Below are positions 55,663 through 64,000 of a stretch of DNA of 64,000 nucleotides, piece after piece. How positions within the stretch are numbered: position 1 is the stretch's first letter; the number at the start of each line of letters is the position of its first letter. Origin of the DNA: Aspidiotus rigidus (taxonomy: Eukaryota; Arthropoda; Insecta; Hemiptera; Diaspididae); NCBI GenBank assembly GCA_035079385.1, contig JAVHKY010000046.1, positions 1-64,000 of the forward strand. Reading direction: 5' to 3'. The position numbers were made by a program, and so were the translations under genes. A model generated the notes under the pieces. The model saw only the letters and a program-made list of their open reading frames with translations. It did not search any database and was not told where the DNA came from.

Positions 55663-56080
55663 TCATCTGTCAGCTGGCAACACTGATAGGCCAATATGCA
55701 ACATCTCGTCACACTGATCAACGTTACAAGTGCCTCCGCAGGCGTCTCCGAAGGCGTCTTGCATGTTTGGAGGCGTCTCCGACACACCATGAACAATTTG
55801 TTGCAGTACTCCACCGACGGAATTGGAGGATGCGTCACACACAAATTGAAGAGGACAGTTGTTTCTAACAAAATTTAACGAAGTATAATTAGTAAATGCT
55901 GGTTTAGCATTATCAAATACCTGTATAGGACCTTCAGTCCACTGTAATGGGGTACAATCGCGCTTTCTCGTTTTCCTATTAAACAATTCACACAGCGGCG
56001 CCAGAAGTTTGGCAGCATTTTTTTACAAATTTACAACAGAGTGAAAAATTTCTCAGAACTCTTCAAATCGCGGCGATCGG
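55663..56080 (-). pseudogene. Gypsy RNase H region
   Basis: The minus strand reads LAPLCELFNRKTRKRDCTPL and, within the 55986-55663 frame, QWTEGPIQVFDNAK and LQFVCDASSNSVGGVLQQ, the start of RNase H with catalytic Asp (DAS..VGGVL). Upstream (about 56075-56020) EKFFTLL.ICKKMLPNF matches the RT-RNase H connection with a stop. Downstream the sequence is replaced by GGAGGCG repeats. Confidence 0.8.
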
Positions 56081-56489
56081 TTTTGGCGGTTTCAACTCCT
56101 TTATAAATTTGATACGTTTTTCCGCAGATAAGGAACTATATGGGAAGAATAGGGGATCGTCATTCGTCACCATGATTATTGATAAAGTTGAAGGAGGAGC
56201 AATCAGAGTATAGTATCCTATAAGAGAATTTTAAACATCAAACATCGAATACAAGAATTCAAACTACCTACAAAAAATAGAGGAAATTCATTCATTTTTC
56301 GTTTTCATCGATATAATATAATTTCTCTAATTAACCAAAATTCGATGTTTGATATTTAAATTTTTCCCACAGCTCTCCTGAAACCTCCTAAAACTGCTCC
56401 TATCTTTCGACTTTATCAACATGGTGACGGTCCTCTTCTTATCACTTACGCACAACTATATAGGTACCTAGGTATCCTTACCGTAGGCT

Positions 56490-56711
56490 CTAGTGCTCTT
56501 TTTGAAATTCAATATCCTAGAAATTCAAATCGTTAGTACAAAATTTCAATTTTTTGATACTAATTGTTAAGCCATATAAGTGAAGTCTCCAAAACAAAAT
56601 TTGCAAATGTTGGATATGTTTGAATTCGGATTCGGAAAAAATAAGGATATCATCAAAGTATATAAATATGAAAAGAAAGTCTCCGGAGCCCGTTGTGCAA
56701 AATGCCGTCAC
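56490..56711 (-). pseudogene. Gypsy RT catalytic segment
   Basis: SGDFLFIFIYFDDILIFSES contains the FDD catalytic box, followed by EFKHIQHLQILFWRLHLYGL and, after a frameshift near 56520, FLGY.ISKRALEPT. These are RT motifs 5-7 of a Ty3/gypsy element. The motifs just N-terminal to it (TPFGL...TFQR) were not found, so DNA is missing or rearranged at 56712-57500. Confidence 0.8.
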
Positions 56712-57518
56712 AGTTGGGGACAGAGGAGACTTGTGACGCCTGTGACGGTAGTTTGCGACAGCAATTTCACCCCTTTAAAAAGCACAGTGATCCCTCTTCA
56801 TGACCTAACTGTGACGCAAATGTGCGCCGTCACAATCCCGTCACGTAACGGCATTTTTCACAATGGGAGGATGGATTTGATGAAACGAGCCCATGTGGAT
56901 GATGTGTTTTTCAAGTCAAAAGGCATGCGTAGGTATTTGTATAGTCCTATGAAAGAAATTATAGCGGTCTTTTACCGACTTTAGCAGGTATTGCAGTCTT
57001 GCGCATGGTGGAATTTTTGGTGTGAGATATGTTTTCTCGGCGTTTCAGTGTGTCTGGATTGCGATATTAACATTGGCTCAAATTCATAGAAAGTGTTTCT
57101 TTCTCAGAAGGGGAGGGGGTTGTCAGTTGTGTATTATCAGCAGACGAGATCGACTAAAAAAGGATGCTCGGCAAGTCTCGAAAACGAACTTGTAGGTATC
57201 GGAAAACGATGTCATATTGCCGTTTTTAACGAATGATTTCATTTTCATTTCCTTTAGTGTAAATCATACTCGTAGTTCTTTCATGTTTGATGATGGAAAA
57301 TTTTAAACGACTATTCCATTCATTGAAGCGAGGGGGAGGGGATATTCGGGTGTGGATAACTGATATAGAAGAATGAATGAAAATAATACTTAGAGAGCTT
57401 TGAAAATTTGCTCATTTTAGAAAACGAAATTTGTTTGCTGTTGGAAACGAAAACGATTGTGTAGCCAATAATGAACAAAACGGAAGAAAGAAGTAGAGCT
57501 AGATGTAGGAAGATAAGA
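56712..57518. other. Unassigned sequence between gypsy RT and second Penelope
   Basis: Includes a patch rich in CGTCAC/GTGACG words (56700-56850), possibly a small MITE. It ends with the left target duplication GATGTAGGAAGATAAGA at 57502-57518. The plus-strand ORF 56580-56984 lacks domain support. Confidence 0.4.
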
Positions 57519-57674
57519 AAAAGAAAAAGTGTACGGTTTTACGTAGACACGCAGAAAAACTATATTATTGTGAGACTGCAGTTTCGCGGTGAATAGGTCG
57601 TCATCGCATCATCAGTTGAACAGTACTGAGAACAAAAGCGAAGATCGAAAAAGTATACAATATTCTAAAGATAA

Positions 57675-57812
57675 GAAAAATGCTAGGTACTTGTAAACAC
57701 GTGCCACTATGTCAGTATTACTCATTAGAATGATATCATTAGCTAATTTTTCTTTCTTATTGATGTGTTTGCGTATTTCAATGTTTTCTAACTTCCGTGT
57801 CCATTTCACCAG
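57675..57812 (-). pseudogene. GIY-YIG endonuclease, C-terminal half
   Basis: Continues the GIY-YIG domain on the other side of the array: TRKLENIEIRKH supplies the conserved Glu/Ile block, followed by NDIILMSNTDI. Joined in order, the two halves match one Penelope endonuclease domain. Confidence 0.65.
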
Positions 57813-58345
57813 CCCCCCCTTTTTGAAATTTTCAATTTTTTTTTGGCAAAATGAATTGTGCTCGATTTGTGCTGAATTGTGCTGCAAGAATTATGTTTTG
57901 TGCTTGTCATTTTCCGAAGATATACAAAAAAGTCTCGAGGGGGGGGGCTGGTGAAACGATAGCCCCCCCTTTTTGAAGTTTTGAATTTTATTTTGGTAAA
58001 ATGAATTGTGCTCGATTTGTGCTGAATTGTGCTGCAAAAATTATATTTTGTGCCCTCTCCCTTCCGAAGCTATACGAAAAAGTCTCCGAGGGGGAGCCCC
58101 CCTTTTTGAAATTTTGAATTTTTTTTTTTGGCAAAATGAATTGTGCTCGATTTGTGCTGAATTGTGCTGCAAAAATTATGTTTTATGCTTGTACACTTCC
58201 GAAGATATACAAAAAAGTCTCGAGGGGGGGCTGGTGAAACGATAGCCCCCCCTTTTTGAAATTATTAATTTTTTTTTGGCAAAATGAATTGTGCTTGATT
58301 TGTGCTGAATTGTGCTGCAAAAATTATGTTTTGTGGTTGTCCTAG
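57813..58345 (+). repeat. Left block of ~150-bp repeats, four units
   Basis: Each unit contains AGCCCCCCCTTTTTGAAATT, poly-T, GGCAAAATGAATTGTGCTCG, TTTGTGCTGAATTGTGCTGC, AATTATGTTTTGTG and CGAAG.TATACAAAAAAGTC, with a G-tract and GGCTGGTGAAACGATAG at the unit joint. Some units lack the TGGTGAAACG part. Confidence 0.92.
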
Positions 58346-58934
58346 TGGGATAATGTAGATATGTAGATCGCAAACGAGTTGAAGTATTTTTTCACAATGT
58401 TTATGATGGACGGATAGTGAGGGTGATGACAGTTAAAGAAAATTTTGAAATTCTAAAGGCATCATCTATGTAGATGAGATTTTACATTATTGTTTTAAAG
58501 AAAATGAATCACTTCATTCATCTTCCGCTTATTTATCATATTTTCGTCTTAGTTCAGGTACCCACCGTTGTTCGTTCTTTTGTAAATTATCGCTCGATAA
58601 AATGAGTGAGTATGAAAATTTTTATAACTTAGGTATTATTTCTTTCGTTTCTTCGAATATAATTCCCAGTAAAATATAAATCAGCTCGAGGTGGATTTAA
58701 GTAATATGATTTGAAAGAAAGAAGCCTGTTATTTTGCATGATCTCATCTGTCAAGACTTTTGTATATATTTTTGCAGAAGTACCTGACAGAAAGAAAACG
58801 CGTACATTGCTGCATGTAATTGGGCCTGAATCAAGAATAATTCATTTCACCTGTTTTATGTTTAAAATTGTAAAAGTAGGAGCCGTTGTCTCGCATATTT
58901 ACACTCATTATGGAGATGGGGTGAAAGCACAAAA
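58346..58934. other. Central segment between opposed repeat blocks
   Basis: About 590 bp of unique-looking AT-rich DNA, partly an open frame at 58711-58953 without any recognised domain (ends in repeat-derived residues). It is the loop of the foldback. Confidence 0.5.
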
Positions 58935-60213
58935 CGTAAAATATACAGAATAATTCAGCACAAATCGAGTAAAATGTTTTTTTGTCAGATAGACATCCAA
59001 AATTTGAGTATTATAAAAAAAAGGGAAAGAAAAGAAAATACAAAGGGTATTTACAGTTTTACAATTTCACCTCAAGACTTTTGTGGATATCTTTAAAATG
59101 GGGTGGGAACGAAATCTAATATTTTTAGCACAATTCAGCACAAATGTAGCACAATTCATTAGGCCAGATAAAGATTCTTCATGTAATAAAGGAGGGAGGG
59201 GTACATAAGATTGATCCCGATTGTGGAGAAGGGCTGGAAGTACGAAACGTCAAAAATTTTCAAAGCAGTAGACCAAAAGTCGAGCTCAATTCATTTAGCC
59301 GGATAATAATTCAAAACTTGTAACAAAAAAAGGAGTTCTCTACAGCTTCACAAGGTCACCTTCTAAGATCTTTGTGGATATTTTGAGTAGGGAGAAGAAC
59401 AAAACATAATATTTGAAGCACAAATCGAGCACAATTCATAGAGGTCATTTCAAATTTAAAATTAGAAAAAGGAGAGGTTATCGTTTCAGCAGCGCCCAGA
59501 GACTTCTTTGAGAATCTTGAGGAGGCAGCAAGCACAAAACATATTTTTTGCAGCACATTTCAGAACAAACCGAGCACAATGCATTTTACCAAAAAAAAAT
59601 TGAAAATTTCAAAAAGGGAAGCTATCGTTTCACCAGCCCCCGCATAAACTTTTTTGTATATCTTCGGAAGGGGACAAGCGCAAAACATAATTTTTGCAGC
59701 ACAATTCAGCACAAATCGAGCACAATTCATTTTGCCAAAAAAAAAAATCAAATTTTCAAAAAGGGGGGCTCCCCCCAGAGACTTTTTCGTATAGCTTCGG
59801 AAGGGAGCAAGCACAAAATATAATTTTTGCAGCACAATTCAGCACAAATCGAGCACAATTCATTTTACCAAAAAAAAAATTGAAAATTGCAAGAAGGGGG
59901 GCTATCGTTTTACCAGCCCCCCCAGAGACTTTTGTGAATATCTTCGGAAGGGGACCAGCACAAAACATAATTTTTGCAGCACAATTCAGCACAAATCAAG
60001 CACAATTCATTTTGCCCAAAAAAAATTGATAATTTCAAAAAGGGGGGGCTATCGTTTCACCAGCCCCCCCTCGAGACTTTTTTGTATATCTTCGGAAAAT
60101 GACAAGCACAAAACATAATTCTTGCAGCACAATTCAGCACAAATCGAGCACAATTCATTTTGCCAAAAAAAAATTGAAAATTTCAAAAAGGGGGGGGGCT
60201 GGTGAAATGGACC
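58935..60213 (-). repeat. Right block of ~150-bp repeats, inverted, about eight units
   Basis: The same unit in the opposite orientation (GCACAATTCAGCACAAATCG, AGCACAATTCATTTTGCC, GGGGGGCT). Inner units (58935-59550) are very diverged and outer units near 60213 are well conserved. The outermost unit is almost identical to the inverted first unit of the left block. Confidence 0.92.
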
Positions 60214-60505
60214 TCAGGAGCGAAGGGCGATAGGCCTGGTGAAGAAGAGTAACGTTGTCCAAGGAGAAGGAGTGGTTAAGTTTGAGCAGATGGTCAGCAA
60301 AATGAGAAAATCTGGTGGTGTTGTGTCCTTTCCAGGAAGAAATATGTTCGTCGACACGAGTTGATAAAGATCTGGATGTTTGACCAATGTATTTGACCTC
60401 ACAATTAGCACATTCGAGTTCATAAACTCCACTTTTCTCCCAGATGGGAGGAGGTGGACCTTTGACGTTTCTTTCATATAATGACGCGCAACGACGACCA
60501 TACAA
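60214..60505 (-). pseudogene. GIY-YIG endonuclease, N-terminal half
   Basis: SGVYELECANCEVKYIGQTS carries the GIY-YIG motif in the Penelope form (C-x2-C..KYIG), with the conserved Arg in SLSTRVDEH and a later FADHLL. The nuclease would nick target DNA. The frame runs into the repeat array at LLRS. Confidence 0.8.
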
Positions 60506-60529
60506 CCGTTGATGTAGGAAGATAAGATA

Positions 60530-61055
60530 GGGAAAGTCGGTTTTGCTTTCGCGCTGCGAGAGCTTTTTTTACATGCGGTGGATACACAGGAATATTAAAA
60601 TAGGCTTTGATTAATTCTATTCGTGAATATTAATTTTATTGTCTCTATTAGAGCAACCTGAAATACTTGAAACAGGATAACGGTCCGGAATTGTAAGTGC
60701 ATTTAATCAACTATAATTTCCTCAGTACCTTTTCTTTCCTTTTTCACATAACGATGACATTTGGCCACGTCCATTGTGACTTGGACAGCTTCGTAATTCC
60801 CACTATCGTCACTTCTTGGTAGTGTTTTTTGATCTCCTCGAGGTCAGGTTTAGAAAGGCGGTAAGGTTTTTGAGCGATAGGTTTTCCTGTTGTTGTGATG
60901 TAGCGGACAGTATCGGGTCGCGGAATCTCTTGACATCTGGAAGGTTTTTGAAGGTCCAGAGAACGGTGGAATAATTTTTGGACCTTATCATTAAAATACT
61001 GTTGTAGAGTAACAAGGTAAATGCTGCTTTGCTGAGTTGATTTTTTTACACCCAC
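60530..61055 (-). pseudogene. Gypsy RT N-terminal part
   Basis: The minus strand has RYITTTGKPIAQKPYRLSKP and KSQWTWPNVIVM (61055-60744), then, in shifted frames, LNALTIPDRYPVSSIS (about 60700-60650) and FSRIELIKAYFNIPVYPPHV (about 60620-60560; catalytic Asp replaced by Glu in FSRIEL). The protein stops at the second Penelope element. This is the first half of the RT whose FDD box lies at 56.7 kb. Confidence 0.8.
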
Positions 61056-61080
61056 GTGCTAATCAGTGAACGATCATCTA

Positions 61081-61302
61081 TTACGCGGTATTATGCAAGA
61101 TCTGGTAAAAGGACAGGTGGAAATATTTGAGGAAGTCGGCACCCAAAATTAGGGTATTTATGTCGGCGATTAAAACATTCCAAATGAATTTTTTTCCAAA
61201 ACCTAGATCTATACTGAATACTGATGGTTTTTTACCGTAAAATTCAACAGCTCCTCTACTGACTGACTGGATTTTAATATATTGTTCGATGTAGTTGTCC
61301 AC
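61081..61302 (-). pseudogene. Gypsy protease C-terminal part
   Basis: GKKFIWNVLIADINTLILGA then DFLKYFHL is the F-x-W-x-F..AD...ILGADFL block that closes the protease in CsRn1-like gypsy elements. The active-site D-T/S-G was not found. Confidence 0.65.
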
Positions 61303-61491
61303 TTTGTCGCAATATTTCTTCGGTAGGGCTGTAACGTCTGATCTTCAATCAACTAAGTACCTAGGTAGTCGTAATTTGAGGAAACATCTCTCACGAATAA
61401 TTGCGGCGATGTGAACGTCCCGCCGCAGAAGCTACCACTGTAAGACTAGTTTTCAGACTTCGATTTGTTGAATTTACATGCTGGCATACAC

Positions 61492-61735
61492 CTATAAGCA
61501 CGGTCTTTGTGTCGATGATGATAAGTGCATATTGCATTTCAGTTGATATCGACATCGCGATTGTAAATGGTTTTGGTAGAGGCTGCTACGGTTTTGATGA
61601 GGACTGCTACAGATTATGATTGGCGTCGTTCCGGAGCTCGCGTGAGCAAGAACGAAATTGTGTTTTACTTCTTGTTGGAGCGCGGCGACTTGAATTTGGA
61701 GCTGACTCATTCAGTCTAGTAAACTTTTGAATTTT
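61492..61735 (-). pseudogene. Gypsy gag remnant (tentative)
   Basis: A minus-strand frame begins MSQLQIQVAALQQEV, resembling the I..L..QVAAL helix in gag of this clade, then becomes Ser/Gln-rich. Its position upstream of the protease supports this. No zinc knuckle or LTR was found. Confidence 0.4.
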
Positions 61736-64000
61736 CGTTGTTCCGATACAGAGCTGCTTTAGTTCGTAGATACTTCGTTATCATCCTGTTATCTTCTTAT
61801 TTAATTTTTATACAACAGGTCGTGGCTACTGCTGATTGAAGAGACGGAACCGAAAATGTAGGATTTCATGCCTGCCTCCATCTTGTCTTGCGTAGGTGAA
61901 CGTCGATTGCTGCTGTGCGGTAGTGTGAGCACTTGTCTGAGATATTATTTGAAATTTGACAAGATTATCTTAATCGGAACCATAAGTATTCGTCGGATCA
62001 ACAAAAATAAAATATAAATCATTAATCACTAAAAAAGAACTGTGTCAAGGTCGCCGAAAATGTGGTAGCAGTCATAGGTTCGAACATATACGCGGTGTGT
62101 GAGGTACAGACGAGAACTGATAATATATCTGTACGGTGCCGGAGAGAGGGTAGTCTCTTATATCATCTTAGTCGCTACACATCTACCTACACTCTCCTGA
62201 ATCGTACTAATTTTTTCTTCATATTTATTATTAGTCTGAAGCACAGTTTTCCACACTTTGGAAAAATGAAAGGAGAACAAGATTGTTTGATATTATTTGG
62301 GGGTAAATACCGGTACCTAAAATTTAGCTTAACTGATATTTTTAAATCCTTACCTAAATCTACTATTTTGATCCATCGTCGTCAACATTCAAGTTATAAT
62401 TATATCGTGTCTCATCATCGGTGTAAATTTTTGATTTTTCATTCAACTAATTATTTTATTGTATTTCTCAACTTTCACGAACTTATAAAAAAAAACGTAT
62501 TTGTAGGCAGAATTGTACACATTTCGTCCCGAATATTTTCTTGATCATGATAATATGCACAATTGAATATTACTCGCCGCATAAATGATGAACGTTATCC
62601 GAACTAGGTACGTTATACGACTGGGTATTTTTGCACGAGTTTTCAATTTAAATTTCAAATAGGTGGGTACATACTTCATCGTAGAGGTGATAATACAAAA
62701 CAATAATAAACAGTAAACTTCATTTGATCTCAATACCGACTGTCATATTCACTCTGTAGGATTCAAAAAGGACGAGGAATATTATTTAAATTACTTATCT
62801 CGAAATATAATACATATTATATGCACATGTTTGGCGCTTAAATTCTAGATTGTCATCAATTATGAGTATTACTTACACGTTTCAAAGGTTGGTATATCAT
62901 AAAGATAAAAAGAAAACAACCACTTTAATTCTTAAATTTTGTCCTCCTCAAACACAGATTAAGTACACATATCACTAACCGACTCATAATTAGAGTAGGT
63001 AGTCAAAAGATCTCTCATTTGAAACAATTGAGAAACTTCTTTCTTGAGTACCTATATTATTTCTTTAGCAGAAACGTACCTCCAAGCCCCGTACTTACCA
63101 ACAGGAATAGCGCAGCGTCGGTTAATACCTATTATTTGTAATCATTATTTATACATTTATTCATTCATATTCATTCATAAAATTATGATGTGGCGATTGA
63201 AGGTCAAATGTAGATGTCTATTCAATACTAGTCGCAGGTAAGTACAATTCTATTGCCAGGGCTGTGCTTGAGCACGGACGAACTATAAGCTTAAAACACA
63301 ATTAGAAAGCAAGTAAAAACACAACGGGAACATCTTCTGGGCCAGACGAAAATTATACTCGCAAAATATTTTTTTTAATCGTCATGATGACTCTGTCGGA
63401 CTGAAAACAAATCACCAAAATGAACTTAAGCTTTGCATCACGCTTGCTGTAGGTATTGCTGGCTGTTCATTCGAGAAAACTGGAATCTTAAACTTAACCA
63501 CCAAATATCTGTGTGTACCAGTATCGCAGCTCCAATGACAGCAAGATACAGTGCAAACAATTATAAGACAATTGTCAATCCAAAAGTAGATAGGTACATG
63601 GACAGCTTTCACGCCGTATTGCGCTAGCAAAAATTAGACGACTTTTCCTCCTACAATTGAAAACTCATCAAGAGAGTCACTTCTACTCTTTAGATGATAC
63701 CAATCCCCTATCAGGCTATCAATCAAGACAGATATTATTTTGTAGAATTAACAGTGAAACTCAGTATATAAAGCCTATTGTACCATGACGTCACATCAGC
63801 TGATTCCAAAGTAAAAGTAGTCAAAATCCAAGAAGGAAACCTCAATTTTATTTTATTTTCGTCCAGAAGTGATCTAAAACCTACAAAACATCTCAAAAAA
63901 ATTTATCGCCTCCTTCCTATGTTCACCTTGCTATGCGTGGCTTTAACAGTTGTTTTTGCAGTCTTTGCAAATTTCAGTGTTCATTACTTCTCCGAATATT
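61736..64000. other. No gene recognised
   Basis: AT-rich DNA to the window end. ORFs at 62062-62544 and elsewhere show no domains. A possible exon-like end with a GTAAGT donor occurs at 63239 but nothing else supports a gene. Confidence 0.45.

Larger units (their letters stand above)
57519..60510 (-). mobile_element. Second Penelope-like element, 5'-truncated, inserted in gypsy RT
   Basis: Flanked by the 17-bp direct repeat GATGTAGGAAGATAAGA (57502-57518 and 60511-60527). Its GIY-YIG domain is split: the N-terminal part reads VYELECANCEVKYIGQTSRS and FADHLLKLNHSFSLDN on the minus strand (60440-60220), and the C-terminal part RKLENIEIRKHINKKEKLAN and NTDIVARVYKYL is at 57810-57675. Between them is a ~2.4-kb repeat array. 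No RT remains. It is a different subfamily from the pair at 27.9-31.2 kb. Confidence 0.78.

Noticed and set aside
56580..56984. 134-residue plus-strand ORF
   Set aside because: Its first part is antisense to a clear RT segment and the rest lies in CGTCAC-rich repeat DNA.
57709..60029. Many 80-110-residue ORFs rich in CARFVLNCAAK-type text on both strands
   Set aside because: They recur with the ~150-bp repeat and are read-throughs of it, not a protein family.
62062..62544. 160-residue ORF near the window end
   Set aside because: Composition typical of AT-rich non-coding DNA, no domain, no splice signals, no conservation pattern visible.

Overview
This window is animal nuclear DNA, most likely from an insect or another arthropod. 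It contains spliced genes with GT..AG introns, one exon of an insect-type neuropeptide receptor, THAP and MULE transposases, LTR, LINE and Penelope retroelements, many short palindromic elements and long microsatellites. There are no operons or bacterial gene layout. Recurrent taggtacctac-type words are common in some insect genomes, but I cannot name the species. Nearly all recognisable coding sequence belongs to transposable elements. The clearest host gene is one exon of an AKH/ACP/corazonin-receptor-like GPCR on the minus strand (8623-8964).

Layout. 1-2.75 kb: a tRNA-like fragment, a degenerate ~58-bp minisatellite, a small foldback and an uninterrupted (CA)127 tract. 2.78-8.16 kb: a P-element-like transposon with 31-bp terminal inverted repeats, a perfect 8-bp target duplication and a broken spliced THAP gene. 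Inside it lies a complete Phantom/MULE-like transposon (2852-6044) with a perfect 9-bp target duplication and inverted repeats built of short CCCGAA repeats. 8.6-9 kb: the GPCR exon, whose downstream intron probably holds this nest. 10-16.1 kb: non-coding DNA with a series of foldback elements. 16.5-17.6 kb: a decayed AAA-ATPase-like/PD-(D/E)XK gene of a type best known from bacteria. 18.4-22.8 kb: a defective Ty3/gypsy (Mag-like) element with short LTRs and a 5-bp target duplication. 25.7-33.6 kb: a jockey/CR1-like LINE whose endonuclease region is split by a head-to-head pair of Penelope-like elements (27889-31246). 34-46 kb: fragments of an RTE LINE, a SWIM-finger gene and a BEL/Pao gag, then a larger zinc-finger/MULE/SWIM gene with three frameshifts. 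48.4-61.7 kb: one decayed minus-strand gypsy element that appears to have been opened several times. A ~6-kb element with ~300-bp inverted ends splits its integrase. A second Penelope-like element (17-bp target duplication) splits its reverse transcriptase, and that element is itself split inside its GIY-YIG domain by a ~2.4-kb array of ~150-bp repeats in two opposed blocks. 61.7-64 kb: nothing recognisable.

The genes do not form a pathway. The information lies in the insertion order, which intact target duplications make readable. The strongest new candidates are the P-like/Phantom nest in a receptor intron, the opposed ~150-bp repeat array, and the long-arm element in the gypsy integrase. 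All calls come from reading the sequence without database searches.
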